Shown here: piece by piece, positions 1 through 11,691 of the stretch
Layout of the letters: every line of letters begins with the position of its first letter
Position numbering within the stretch: position 1 is the first letter of the stretch
The notes under the pieces: generated by a model
What the model was told of the DNA's origin: nothing
Database searches by the model: none
What the model saw: only the letters and a program-made list of their open reading frames with translations
Origin: Delphinapterus leucas
Lineage: Eukaryota; Chordata; Mammalia; Artiodactyla; Monodontidae
DNA: 64,000 nucleotides
Direction of reading: 5' to 3'
NCBI RefSeq assembly: GCF_002288925.2
Contig: NW_022098050.1
Span: 7,143,361 to 7,207,360 of the forward strand
Position numbers and translations under genes: made by a program

Positions 1-39
1 GTTGACGTTATTTAGGGGACAGCTTACTCAAGCACTCAT

Positions 40-200
40 TTTATCAGTCAGCATGAATTTATTCAGCACCTGCTATTTGCACTGGCATGTGATAGGCCTG
101 GAGTTGGAGTGATAAAAGACACAAGGCCGGTCCTCAAGGAACTTTCCAACTACTTAGGTAACGTGCTTATCATGGGGCCTCAGACTAGGAGGGCAACTAT
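40..200 (-). mobile_element. L2/MIR-like 3' end fragment
   Basis: The phrases 'atttattcagcacctgc' and 'ggtcctcaaggaactt' resemble the antisense end of L2-class LINEs (attgagcacctactatgtgcc ... tcatggagctta). It is strongly diverged with no visible TSD. The family call rests on remembered consensus only. Confidence 0.5.
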
Positions 201-2005
201 ATAATTAAGGTACAATATATAAGGTAGAATTAAATAACTAATAAAATATCAAATAATTGGAAATTAGAAAACTTTCTGAGTAATTCATGAATCAAAGAAA
301 AAAATTAAAATTAGAAAAATGTGAGCTGAAAGATAAAGTAGCAAATATTGTGAGATGCAGTCTTTAGCAGTACTAAAGAGAAAATTTATAACCTTAAATT
401 CTCAAGTTAGAAAAGAAAGATTGAAGATTAATGGGTCATGTATCCAACTCAAGAAGTTTTTAAAAAGAACAACAGTGTAAGCCCAAAGAAAATACAAGTA
501 AGGGAATAAAAGGGGTGAGACTAAAACTTTTTAAAATAGAAAACAAAGATATAAGACTAAGCATTATCAACCAATAGCTGGTTCTTTGAAAAGACAGGTG
601 AAATAGAGAACTCTCAGGCAATGCTGGTCAAGAAAAAAGCAGGCACAAGGTAACTGTAGGAATGAGAAAAGGGCAGATCCAGGAATAGAGCAGAGAATGA
701 AACATAAAAGAATATTATGAAAAATTTTACGCCAATGATTTTGAAAACTTAGACAACATGAGAATTTTCTAAGAGAATATAACTTCCCAAGACTAATTCA
801 AGACAACATTTAAAAACCTGATTAAGATTATAAAACTAAAGGAATTGAATCAGTAGGTAAAATCTACCCCTTTCCTCCACACACAAAAATACCAAAGATT
901 ATTTTACAAAGTAATTTATACAAAATACTCAAAAACCTTATAATCCCTATCTTATACAAATGAATCTAGGATATAGGAAAAGAAGGAACATATGCCACAA
1001 TTTTTTCATGAGATTAATCTAACCAAGTTAAACAAACCCAACTTGGCTAAGTTAGCCTCGTGAAATGATAGAATGAAAGGAGAGTTTAACATTAGCAAAT
1101 CTATTAATGTATTATGTAAGACATATGAAATTGCCCTGTTCATCATTACAAAACAGTCATATATCAGCAACTTCATCTGGCTCAACCTAATAATTTACCA
1201 TCTTAGTGGACTAAAGAGGAAAGATGATTTGACCATCTCAGCAGATAAAGAAAAAATGCTTACACTGAACATCAAACTTAGTGGTGTAGAATCATAAACA
1301 TTCCCTTTGAAATCAAGGAAAAGACAAACAGCCATCACTACTTCTATTCAACATGATATTAATTTATATGGATTGGAAAGAAAGAAATAAAAGAAACAAA
1401 TTGTATACTATAACTTTTTTCTATATAAATAACCCAAGAGAATCTACAAATTATGAAAAATTAAAAGAATTTGGTGATGTTCCTTGAAGTAAGATCATTA
1501 TACAAAAGTTGAATTTTTACACATGAAAAATAAACAAACTACAAAATAGCAGTGATAAACATAAAACATCTAAGGAAAAATCTAACAAAAATGTGTAAAT
1601 TTTTGGAGAAAATTATAAAACCTTTAATGAAAAACAATTAAGATGACTAAAATAAATGAAGAGCTATAGATAATACTGCTTGGTATTTTAAGATATTAAT
1701 TCTTTCCAGGCTATTTGATAAATTTGATATCATTCAAATAGAATCGATGATTTTCATGAAAATTTACAGCTTAGCCGTCAAATTTGTATAGAAGAAGAAA
1801 AAAGAGGCTAAGAATAGTCAACACCATGTTAGGAAGAAATAGTTGGGAGGACCTGCTTTATCAGATAGCATGATTTATTAAAAGTTAAAGTAATTAGGTA
1901 ATATGGTATTATCTTGGAAATATACACATAGACCTGTGAAACTAACTCGAAAGTACAGAAACAGCTTCAATGTATAGAGGACTTGATACATGACAGAAGT
2001 GGCAT

Positions 2006-2465
2006 TGTATTATTTTCCTAGGGCTCCTGTAAAAGTTACTACAAACTTAATGGCTTAAAACAACAGAATATCAGTATCACAGATCCGGAGTCCAGGAGTT
2101 TGAAATCAGGGTGTCGGCAGAGCTGTGCTTCCTCTGTAGGTTCTAGGGGAGAATCCTGCCTTGTCTCTTCCAGCTTCTGGTGCCTCCAGGTGCTTGGCTT
2201 GTGGTAGCATAACTTCAGTCTCTGCCTCCATCTTCATATGGCCTTTTCCTTGTGTGTCTGTATCTTCTCCTCTTCTTATAAGGGCACTTTTCATTAGATA
2301 TAGGGCCTGCCAGCTTAGTCCAGGATGATCTCTTCTCTAGATCCTTCCTTTAATTACATCTGCAAAGATTCTTTTGCAAATAAGGTCACATTCACAGGTA
2401 CTGGGGGTTAGGACTTGGACATATTTTGTGTGTGTGTGGGGGGTACAATTCAACCCACTATAGCA
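2006..2465 (-). mobile_element. MLT1-type (ERVL-MaLR) solo LTR
   Basis: Starts TG (tgtattattttcctaggg) and ends CA (caacccactatagca), with internal MaLR-like phrases such as 'ggtgtcggcagagctgtgct', 'cttcttataagggcac' and 'tacatctgcaaagattc'. It lies inside the old L1 above. Flanking pentamers ggcat/ggtaa are only a partial match, as expected for an old copy. No internal retroviral genes are present. Confidence 0.75.
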
Positions 2466-3024
2466 GGTAAAGGAGAGACAGTTCAATAAATGTTGCTAAG
2501 GCAGTTGGGTATTCATCTAGAAAAAATTTGCATTCCTAAATCACACTATATCCAAACCAAACCTCCATGTGGATAAAATACCCAAATGTGAAAAAGATAT
2601 TTTTAATTTTGGAAGAAAATATGTAGAATATTATTATGAACTATGTAGGAAATGATTTTTTAAACAAGACCCCAAAAGCACAGGCATAACGGAAAATAAT
2701 TGATAAATTCCACTACATTGAAATCTAAAACTTGTACACATCAAAGCTACCATAAATAATGAAAACACAAGTCATGTTAAGAGAATATATTTGCAATGAA
2801 TGTAACTGATAATATGTACAAATGGAATAAAAACAAAACAAAAAATTAAAAAAAAAACAATAAAAATGGGCGAAGGTATGAACAAGCAATTCAGAGAGGA
2901 GGAAACCCAAATGGCCAATAAACCTATGAAAAGATGCTCCAACTCACTACCAATTTGAGAAATGAAATTTCAAGGAGGAATGAGATTCCATTTTATAAAC
3001 ATTGGATTTATAAAAATTGAAGAG

Positions 3025-3073
3025 CCTGAGATTTATACTACCTGATTTATAGTACCTGAGATTTATACTACCT
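3025..3073. repeat. Short tandem array of a ~15-bp unit inside the L1
   Basis: The 19-mer cctgagatttatactacct occurs at 3025-3043 and again at 3055-3073. The spacer cctgatttatagta is itself a diverged copy. This makes roughly three units of 14-16 bp and looks like a local slippage duplication within the decayed L1. Confidence 0.85.
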
Positions 3074-3635
3074 ACCCTTGGTAGTATAAGTTGGTATAAC
3101 CACTTTGGAGAGCAAACTGGCCCTGTCTAGTAAAGTTGAAAGTGCATATACCTAGAATCTAGAAATTCCCCCCGGAGACATGTACATTGCAGCTTTGGGT
3201 CATCAGCAAGAGAATGAATAATGTGTAGTGTATTCATGCAGTGTAATGCCTGCAGCAGTTGAAATAAATGAATTAGTGGTATCTATGTCAACCTGGATGA
3301 ATCTTTAAAATATGTTAAGAAAAAAGTACATTTCAGAAGAGTAGATACAGTATGATACCATTTATATGACGTTTTAAAACGTGAAAATCAATACTATGTA
3401 TTGTTTAGCGATACCAACTAAAGTAAGAAGATCTCATGAGAATGCTAATCAAACTCTGGAGAGTGGTAGCGGAGGGAAGGAAACTTAATGGGGAGAGGTG
3501 ACATATAGGGTGTAAACTTTATTTGATACACTTTAATTAGGCTGGCTCATGAGTATTCATTATATTATTTTCTGGACTTTTAGTATTTCTTAAATCTTTC
3601 AAAATCTTTCATAATTCCAGAAGAGAAAGGTAAGA

Positions 3636-5257
3636 GACGATTAAGTTATTACAAGGAGGGTATTGTTCTAATGATTTGAGTCTTCTCAAATGTAAAATAA
3701 GATGAAGTTGTAAATAAAATTATAGTAAGATGGGATTTAGCTACAAGGGAGGATGAGTGAAGAAGGAACATGGGAAGTCTGCAGGCCTGGGGCTCAGTTT
3801 TGATTTTGTCATCAATTAGCTCTGGGACCATGGACAAATCCCTTAACTTGTCCAGAGCTTTGTAAAGTTGGATTGGACCATGGTCTTGATCAAATATAGG
3901 TAAACTGCCTTATGTTTGCAAAACTTACAAAAACATATGGCTATGTGAACTTAGTGGATTAGAGGGCTGCCCTAGAGCAGGTAAGCAAAAGCTAAATCTT
4001 TGTTGATTAAAGTTCCAGAATACTATGTTTCTTTGAAGTTAAGGCTGTGGAGTAAGGAAGACTAGCAGTTGGATAAATTTGAGGCTATTTAGCAAAATTG
4101 AAAGTGCACATACCCCAGAACCCAGCAACTGCTCTGGAAACGTGTACAAAAATATTTACTGCAGCTTTGAAAGAAATAAAAAAGAAATAGGAATATGGCA
4201 AGGAATAATCTTCTAGTACAGACATGAGATGATCAAAACTGGACAAGAAAAATTGAGAAGGATTATGTGTGGTGTTTCTCATCTCACCAATCGTGTTACA
4301 TCTCAAATAACATTTGTACTGACACTTTGTGAACTGTGTAAAACAAGATGCTGTAGAATAAGCATTAACTGCAAACTCTTTCGAAGGATAGGGCTGGCAG
4401 GCTGGCCGGCTGGCAGGCTGACTCCTAAGGATCCTCAAAGGGTGACATTCATCATAGCAGACCAGAGACTGCCTCTCAGTCAGTAGAAAATTCTTCTAAT
4501 CATCAAAAGTATAAAATTGAAGTGGAGGATTCAGATCTTATCGATGCTTAACCAAAAATGGACGTTCTCTTCTTGAAAGAGATTTTCTCTAAATTTAACA
4601 GATAATCTTAAAAATAAATAAAATAAATGACATTATTAATAAGTTATAAGCTAAAACTTTTCCAAACTCTTAATAAAATTTTTTGAACACTCATTTTAGG
4701 AAACTAAATTATCTTTCTATTGTCTTTATTGAAATGATATTAAAAATCATTATCACATGAAAAGGCAATTAAAGCATCTGTATCAAAAATGTGAGAAAAA
4801 CATTATAGAGGTGGGTCAGGCTTTCAATTAGTAAAAATATTATGTTAATTTTTCTGGATTATGTTTTAATTATGGTATTTTTCAGCTCTTTAAAATGCGT
4901 ACTTTATTGTGATTTTTTTCATTCTGAATAGATATTTATCTTTACATGTAAATCTGTATTCTTAATTTTGTATTCTCTTCCTAAAATGTGGTACTTCAAA
5001 TTGCATAAACTTTAGATTCCACAAAATCTGTATCTTTCTGGTGCTCAAAAGATTGTAAAATTTCAAACGCCAATATACCATGTACATTATGGATCCTAAC
5101 TGGGTCAGGAATTACCTATGACCAACCTATTAGATGCCTGGTGTCAGACTTACTAGAATGATAATTGTTAGTTGAAAATGGGCAAAGTTTGTTACCAGAG
5201 TCTGAGTAGTTGTAAACCATATAACCTGGTTAAGAATGTATGTTGGTAGAGCTGGTT
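3636..5257. other. Mostly unassigned AT-rich DNA
   Basis: No gene signal. It holds a probable MIR remnant near 3780-3870 (ctctgggaccatggacaaat), a small L1 3' scrap near 4085-4170 that resembles 3127-3200, a GGCTGGCAGGCT-type local repeat near 4390-4421, and otherwise unrecognised AT-rich sequence. The open frames across 4085-4486 overlap on both strands and do not resemble a known protein. Confidence 0.5.
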
Positions 5258-5273
5258 AGAAATAATAATTATA

Positions 5274-5478
5274 GGGCTACCCTGGTGGCGCAGTGGTTGA
5301 GAGTCCGCCTGCCGATGCAGGGGACACGGGTTTGTGCCCCGGTCCGGGAAGATCCCACATGCCGCGGAGCGGCTGGGCCCGTGAGCCATGGCCACTGAGC
5401 CTGCGCGTCCGGAGCGTGTGCTCCGCAGCGGGAGAGGCCACAACAGTGAGAGGCCCGCGTACCGCAAAAAAAAAAAAA
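5274..5478 (+). mobile_element. CHR SINE, short cetacean form
   Basis: tRNA-derived SINE beginning gggctaccctggtggcgcag, with a B-box-like 'cacgggtttgtgccccgg' and ending taccgc plus an A-run of about 15. It lacks the long tail region of the full-length CHR copies in this window. The perfect 16-bp TSD agaaataataattata lies at 5258-5273 and 5479-5494, so this is a clean and fairly young insertion. High CpG content contrasts with its surroundings. Confidence 0.95.
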
Positions 5479-5506
5479 AGAAATAATAATTATAAAAAAT
5501 GATAAT

Positions 5507-5610
5507 AATCATATCTAATTTTGTTGAGCACATACGGCGTGCCAAACTCATAGTATCCCCTTTACATCTATTCTCAGATAATCTTTGCATTAACTTTATT
5601 ACAGTAGCTG
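5507..5610 (-). mobile_element. MIR fragment
   Basis: 'ttgttgagcacatacggcgtgcc' followed by 'ctttacatctattctcag' and 'taatctttgcatta' follows the order of an antisense MIR (ttgagcgcttactatgtgcc ... tttacatgtattaactca). It is diverged. Confidence 0.55.
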
Positions 5611-5810
5611 TCATATAAATAAGGGCAAATGCCCAGACAACACACATGCTAAGACCTGCCAGATCAGTGATCACTGGGAAAATCTTATGGATCAATAGCA
5701 GGTGTGCAGGTCCTCTCCTGCTTATTTATTCTAGGGAAGTACATGGTGGTCTAGCAGAGTCAGACATTCAATTCCAGGAGAGGTGCCCTGACTCTTGGCT
5801 GTGGGGATTT

Positions 5811-6190
5811 AAAAAAAATCTTTTTTATTGGAGTATAGCTGATTTACAATGTTGTGTTAGTTTCAGGTGTATAGCAAAGTGAATCAGTTATATATATACA
5901 TCTATCCACTCTTTTTTAGATTCTTTCCCATATAGGCCATTACAGAGTATTTAGTAGAGTTCCCTGGGCTATATAGTAGGTCCTTATTAATTATCTATTT
6001 TATATATAGTAGTGTGTATATGTCAGTCCCAATCTTCCAATTTATCCCTCCCCCCCACACCCTGGTAACCATAAGTTTGTTTTCTACATCTGTAACTATA
6101 TTTCTGTTTTGTAGATAAGTTCATTTGTACCTTTTCTTTGAGTCCACATATAAGTGATATACGATATTTGTCTTTCTCTGTCTGACTTCA
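5811..6190 (-). mobile_element. 5'-truncated L1 3' end
   Basis: Antisense cetartiodactyl L1 3' end: 'attggagtatagctgattta', 'gtttcaggtgtatagcaaag', 'ctatatagtaggtccttatt' and 'ccacatataagtgatat'. A 13-bp TSD gctgtggggattt lies at 5798-5810 and 6191-6203. The A-tail appears as the short T-rich start. It includes no ORF2 catalytic region. Confidence 0.93.
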
Positions 6191-6224
6191 GCTGTGGGGA
6201 TTTTAGGCTACATGATCAGCCTTG

Positions 6225-6765
6225 TGAGAAGGCTTTGTAATGTGTCAACTTGTCTAGGCTAAATTACGTTTCCCAGAATTCCTTTCTTCTATATTTCTGG
6301 CTAGAGTGGGCCACAGAGGGATTCCCAGAGAGATTTGGAGGACTAAAAAGGAGGCAGCTGCTATTTTGTAGCAAACACATGTTATTGCTGATCTGCTTAC
6401 TTACCTCACTGGGGTGAAACATAGGTGGGGCTACATGTGTTTTTAACTCTTTGATGAAGGGCCCTGCTTTCTTCAGGATACCCTGGTTTCAGAGGCAACA
6501 AGAATAGATATGAATTTTCGTCCATCCTTGTCAGTTTCCAGCTTGTGCTCATGGGGATCCAGCGTGCTTATGTTCTTTCCTTCCTGACTGCTTGCCCTGT
6601 GGACTTCTGGATCCAACATCAGATGTGGAGACAATCTTACAGAAATTGCTTAGCCAGTTCCCACAATAGTGAAAACAAATCCTCTATAATAAATGTGTAC
6701 CTATCTATCTATCCCCTATTGTTTTTGTATCTCTGGTTGAATCACGACTGATACAATTGCAGAAG
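6225..6765 (+). mobile_element. LTR-like dispersed repeat, family unresolved
   Basis: Contains 'cttgtgctcatggggatcca', 'ccaacatcagatgtggagac', 'agccagttcccacaatagtg', an AATAAA at about 6689, and the terminal 'gttgaatcacgactgataca' common to old mammalian ERVL-related LTRs. I recognise the style of the 3' end but cannot name the subfamily. Confidence 0.45.
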
Positions 6766-7042
6766 CACTGGCCCCTCCCCTGGTATAAGGGCTCTGGGGT
6801 CCAGCATTTACAGTTATAGGTACATGACATTGCAAAGTAGTGCTAAGATTTACCACTTCACTATTAATTTCAGAAAAGAATTCATTCTTTCCCTGGCATA
6901 ATTGTGGAGCTGGAGCCCAGGCCTGCAATTGAGCAGGGTTGATTGTGCTCCTTACTGGGCCGTAGCTGGCTTTCATGGAACTTTGCTGGAGGCTAACTCC
7001 TTTTCTAAGAAGCCAATTTGCCAGGAATTAGTCTTGGACAAG

Positions 7043-7637
7043 TGTGGCAGATTTTATTTTCCAAATATGGCTGTACTAATATACATCACATCCCACATAC
7101 TCTTCTAACAATGCAGTGTTGCTATTTCTCCATTGAGAGATGGGGTCTGTGTTCCCTCCCCTTGAACCTGGGAAAACCTTATAATTTCCTTCACTAAAAG
7201 AATGCAGCAGAAGTGATACTGTGTGACCTTCAAGGCTAGATTATAAAAGGCAATATGGGTTCCATTTAGTTCTCTCTCTCTCATTCTTGCAACACCATCT
7301 CATGGAACACAGCCACCATTGTACAAGGAAGCCTGAAGTAGCCATGCTAGTTCCATATGGGAGACCATATGGAAAGGCCCATGTGGAGAGGAGCTTAAGT
7401 CTCCAGTTGATATCCAGCATTAACCACCAGATATGTGACTGAATGAGGCTTTAGAAGTTTCCAGCCGCAACTTTTGAGACTTCCATCTGAGGCCTCAGAC
7501 ATGGAACAGAGTGGAACAGAGATGAGCTGCCCTCATGAAACCCTCTCCGGGTTAAAGATTTGTGAGCAGAATAACTATTGTTTTTCACCGCTAAATTTTG
7601 GAGTAACTTGTTATTTGGTATTATAAAATGGAAAGAC
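7043..7637 (+). mobile_element. MaLR/ERVL-type LTR
   Basis: Starts tgtggcagattttattttcc and contains 'agaatgcagcagaagtgata', 'ctgtgtgaccttcaaggcta' and 'tgaggcctcagacatggaac', the usual body order of these LTRs. It ends near 'aataactattgtttttcacc...taaattttggagtaactt'. No internal sequence follows, so it is a solo LTR. The subfamily is uncertain (MLT1/LTR33-like). Confidence 0.6.
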
Positions 7638-7666
7638 AAGTTAGCTTTGTGTCATAGTTATCTATT

Positions 7667-8038
7667 TTTTTAAAACATTTTTTAAAATAAATTTATTTAT
7701 TTTAAATTTATTTTTGGCTGTGTTGGGTCTTTGTTGCTGTGCACGGGTTTTCTCTAGTTGCGGTGAGTGGGGCCTACTCTTCGTTGCGGTGAGCAGGCTT
7801 CTCATTGTGGTGGCTTCTCTTGTTGCAGAGCATGGGCTCTAGGCGTGCGGGCTTCAGGAGTTGTGGCACACAGGCTCAGTAGTTGTGGCTCACAGGCTCT
7901 AGAGCACAGGCCCAGTAGTTGTGGCGCATGGGTTTAGTTGCTCCGTGGCACGTGGGATCTTCCCGGACCAGGGCTCGAACCCATGTCCCCTGCATTGGTG
8001 GACAGATGCTTAACCACTGCACCACCAGGGAAGTCCCC
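7667..8038 (-). mobile_element. CHR SINE, long form
   Basis: Full-length antisense CHR: T-rich tail, 'ggctgtgttgggtctttgtt', repeated 'gtagttgtggc' modules, the B-box region 'ccagggctcgaacccatg' and the head 'ccaccagggaagtccc'. The TSD catagttatctatt (7653-7666) / catagttacctatt (8039-8052) differs by one base. Confidence 0.95.
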
Positions 8039-8570
8039 ATAGTTACCTATTGCTGCATAACAACTGACTCCAAAATTTAGTGGTTTAAAAGTATAAATAT
8101 TTATTATTTAGTGCAGTTTTTGAGGGTTGAGAATTCAGGAACTGCTTAGCTTGGTAGCTCTGGCTCAGGGTTTACCATGAGGCTGTAGTCAAGACGTTGG
8201 TCAGGGCTATGGTCATTTAAAGGTTGTCTAGGCTGGAGGATCATCTTCTAAGATGGCTCCTTCACATGGTTATTGGTAGGAAGCCTTAATTCCTTGCTGG
8301 ATGTTGGCAATAGGCCTCAGTTCCTTGCACGTAGACCTCTCACAGAGCTGGCTGAATGTCCTCATGACATGACAGTTGGCTTCCCCTGGAGCAGATGATC
8401 AAAGAGAGAGAGCAAGAATGAAGTGAAGATGCCTTTTATGATCATCCCCACCACATTCTGTTTGTGAGAGTCACTAAGTACAGCCCACACTCAAGAGGAG
8501 GACAGTTAGGCTTCACCCTCTGAGGAGGGCAGTGTCAAAAAATTTCTGAATATATTATAAAATCACTACG
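8039..8570 (-). mobile_element. MaLR/ERVL-type LTR, antisense
   Basis: Starts 'gttacctattgctgcataac' and contains 'ctggctcagggttt', 'aggatcatcttctaagatgg' and 'aggaggacagttaggcttca', matching the antisense order of an old LTR related to the one at 7043. The long CHR SINE inserted at its edge, as the SINE TSD includes the first bases of the LTR. Confidence 0.6.
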
Positions 8571-9349
8571 CCCTGACCTCAAAGGTAACCTGTATCTCTC
8601 TGTCTCCCACTCTGTCAGCATCTCATTCTCTTTCCACAAAAGGAAGCTGTGAGGCTAGTTATGTCATCTCCCTAGGAAACACTGGAAAGTACTAGCTTGG
8701 AAGGGCTGGGAGACTATCCAAGGATGCAGATTTATGTCCCCGTGATGCAGTTGGAGGAAGGCCATTAGTAAGAAGGATCCAGGAGGCATACATTGTCTAA
8801 TCTGGAAAATATAATAAGACTGGCACCTGCAGCTGTTTTGTGGAGGTTGAGAAAATATTAACCAGAATTTGCAGTATTGCTCTTAAATCTCTTCCAATGA
8901 CTGGGAAACCTTTGTCATCCTGGAGGAAAAGAGAGCTCTCCTCCATTGTTGCTCAGCCTTGGATCCATTGGTAAGGATTGCGTGTTTTAACTCACGGAAT
9001 TTGCAAGGAGATGGGAGATACCAGTAGCAAAGTTGTGTAAGGAGAAACTGGGATGGGCTCCATTCTCAGTTTCCCAATGTACCAATATGTCTGGTACTGA
9101 ATAGAAGAGCCATTAACAGATTAGATTAAAAGAACACTTCTTTGAGAGCAGGGTCACTTGGATGACAGTTCTCCTAGAGTGCAAGATGCCCCCTGCACTG
9201 CCCCGTGAGCCTCCTGTAATTTCTGGTGTTCCATTACTACTAGTTGAGGCACTTCTTCTGGAAATATTTATTCCATTTGGCTCATTATCAAATCTCAGTG
9301 GAAACCCAGAAGTTGACCAAACACTGCTACATTAAAAAAAATGTTATTA
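8571..9349. other. Unassigned DNA
   Basis: I recognise no repeat family, gene or RNA here. Base composition is ordinary, with no long open frame. Confidence 0.4.
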
Positions 9350-10197
9350 GTGGTCACATATTGCTTTATTTTATGGTTGAGGTGAAGTTCACATAACATA
9401 AAACTGACATTTTCGAGTGTAAAATTACAGTTGGCGTTTAGTACATTCACAGTGTTGTGCCACCACCACCTCTATCAAATTCCAAAGCATTTTCATCACT
9501 CTAAAATAAAACCCTTACCCATTAATCAGTCACTTCCCATTTTCCCTCCCCATAGACCTTGGCAACCACCATTCTTCTTTCTTTCTTTATAAATTTACCT
9601 ATTCTAGATTTTTCAAGAATGGAATCACAATTTGGGACATTTTGGGTCTGGTTGCTTTTACTTAGCATAATGTTTTCAAAGTGCATCTATGTTGTAGCAT
9701 GTATCAGTACTTCATGCCTTTTTATGGGTGAATAATATTCCATTGTATGAGTAGACCACATTTTGTTCATCTCTTGGTAGACATTTAGGTTGTTACCACC
9801 TTTTGACTATAGTGAATAGTGCTGCTATGAATATTGGTGTACAAGTATTTGCTTGAATACTTGCTTCAAGTCTTTTGGGTATACACCTAGGAAAAGAATT
9901 GCTGGGTCATATAGTAATTCCATGTTTAACTTCTGAGGAACCACCAAAATGTTTTCCAGTGGATGAACCATTTTACATTCCCACCAGTAATGTACAAGGG
10001 TTCCAATTTCTCCACATCCTCGCCAACAGTTATTTTCATTTTTTAAATAATAGCCATCCTAGTGGGCGTGAAGTGGTATCTCATTATGATTTTGATTTGC
10101 ATTTCCCTAATTAGTGATATCAAGCATCTTTTCATGTGCTGTTGACCATTTGCATATCTTTTTTGGAGAAATGTCTACTTAAATCCTTTGCTTAATT
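9350..10197 (-). mobile_element. Old L1 3' fragment
   Basis: Antisense L1 end of ORF2 and 3' UTR: 'gaataatattccattgtatg', 'gacatttaggttgttaccac', 'gctgggtcatatagtaattc', 'cattcccaccagtaatgtac' and 'gattttgatttgcatttccc'. It stops at 10197 where a second L1 3' end begins. Confidence 0.88.
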
Positions 10198-10457
10198 TTT
10201 CTCAGCTTTATTAAGGTATAATTGATGAATAAAATTTTAAGATATTTAAAGTGTACAATGTGATGATTTGATACACATATACATTGTGGAAGGATTCCTC
10301 TGAGCAAGTTAATTAACATATTTATCACATCATATATTTATCTTTTAGGGGGTTGAGAACATTTAAGTTCTACACCTTTAGCAAATTTCAATTATTATAA
10401 TGTTATCAGCTATAGTCACCATGTTACACATCAGATCCTCAGATTGTATTCATCTTT
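10198..10457 (-). mobile_element. L1 3' UTR fragment (L1MA/MB-like)
   Basis: 'ctttattaaggtataattga', 'gatgatttgatacacatata' and 'ctatagtcaccatgttacac' form the antisense 3' UTR of mid-age L1s. It abuts the previous L1 directly, which suggests that the second element landed at the boundary or that intervening sequence was lost. Confidence 0.8.
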
Positions 10458-10527
10458 TTTTCTATGAATACATTTTATTCAAAGAAACATTTTATTAACT
10501 AGTGAATATATACACATACACACACAC

Positions 10528-11080
10528 AGGCAGTTGGTTCTCATTTTTCACAGTAGTTATATTCTATAAAGTCACCATAGACACTGAATTAGTGAATACT
10601 GGACCATTTTCCCTAGGGTAAGTACAGAGTTAGGTTCCTGTGAGCCTCTGGTCACACTGGTCACATATTCATCAACCAATCAATACAACCTTGTTTTATT
10701 TACGTGAGATTATGCTTAAAGGTACTTTACTTAATATATATTGTTGATTCGTTAACATTGAACTCACAGCCAAAAGCACTATAACTCATGCCTGAATGAA
10801 GGTTATTGAATACATGTATTTTCTCCATAAAGGACGTCACAACCTTCGTGTGCTTAGTAACAATAGACAGCACTTCAGCACTATGCTTGAGGATCTTTTT
10901 AAACAGAAAAATCACCAACAAGAAGCACAAAAATGCAGAAAATGTAGCACTGGACAGAGTGTGAAAAGGACACTTGTTTATAGTATGAAAGCTAAAACAA
11001 GAAGACAGAGTAAGTGTTGCCTTGTTTGACCTCAGCTGGGAAAGTGCATTTTAGGCAACTCAAATTTTTTGTCACTCTGT
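10528..11080. mobile_element. Old DNA-transposon-like repeat (Tigger-like, family uncertain)
   Basis: 'ggttctcatttttcacagta', 'aattagtgaatactggacca', 'taacattgaactcacagcca' and 'actataactcatgcctgaat' match a medium-frequency mammalian repeat I remember as a Tc1/mariner (Tigger) relative. The open frame at 10796-11029 lies inside it and has no other support. Terminal repeats were not confirmed. Confidence 0.45.
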
Positions 11081-11691
11081 GTATTTCCATGAATGACTGC
11101 AAAAGTACTTTTTAAAATTGAAGTATAATTGACTTACAATATTATTTTAGTTTCAGGAGACATTATTCATCTTACAACTGAAAGTTTGGACCCTTTTATC
11201 AACCTCTCCCTATCTCTCCTACTCCCATCCCCTGTAACCACTTTTCTACTCTCTAAGAATTCAACTTTTTCTTTTTCAGTATTCCACATATAAGTGATAA
11301 CATGCAGTATTTGTCTTTCTCTGTCTGGCTTACTTAGCATTGTGCCCTCCAGATTCATCCATGCTGTCACAAATGACAAGATTTCCTTCTTTTTAAAGGC
11401 TGAATAATATTCCATTTTCTGTATCTGTATCTGTATCTCTATGTCTATATCCCTATAGCACATTTTCTTGATCCATTAATTCATCTACAAACACTTAGGT
11501 TGTTTCCATACCTTGGCTACTATGAATAATTCTGCAGTGAACATAGAAATGCAGATATCTCTTCAAGATAGTGATTTCATTTCCTCTGGATATATATCCA
11601 GAGGTGGGATTACTGGATTGTATGGTAGTTCTATTAATTTTTTAAGGAGCCTCCATACTGTTTTCTGTAGTGGCTGTACCAGTTTACATTC

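Larger units (their letters stand above)
210..3635 (+). mobile_element. Ancient L1 (L1M type), ORF2 to 3' end, split by an LTR
   Basis: Decayed plus-strand L1. Landmarks run in the proper L1 order: the ORF2 stretch around 355-440 (tgagatgcagtc...actaaagag), 'agctggttctttgaaaag' near 578, 'gaatattatgaaaaatttta' near 708, and after the LTR at 2006-2465 'acagttcaataaatg' and 'aacccaaatggccaataaac' near 2905. The tail carries the 'aagagtagatacagtatgata' type 3' region near 3340. No frame is intact. The LTR splits one continuous ORF2, so the L1 is the older element. Confidence 0.8.

Noticed and set aside
5192..5695. 167-codon minus-strand frame as a gene
   Set aside because: Its middle is antisense translation of the CHR SINE ([19 protein letters not shown]), repeated in many other places in the window.
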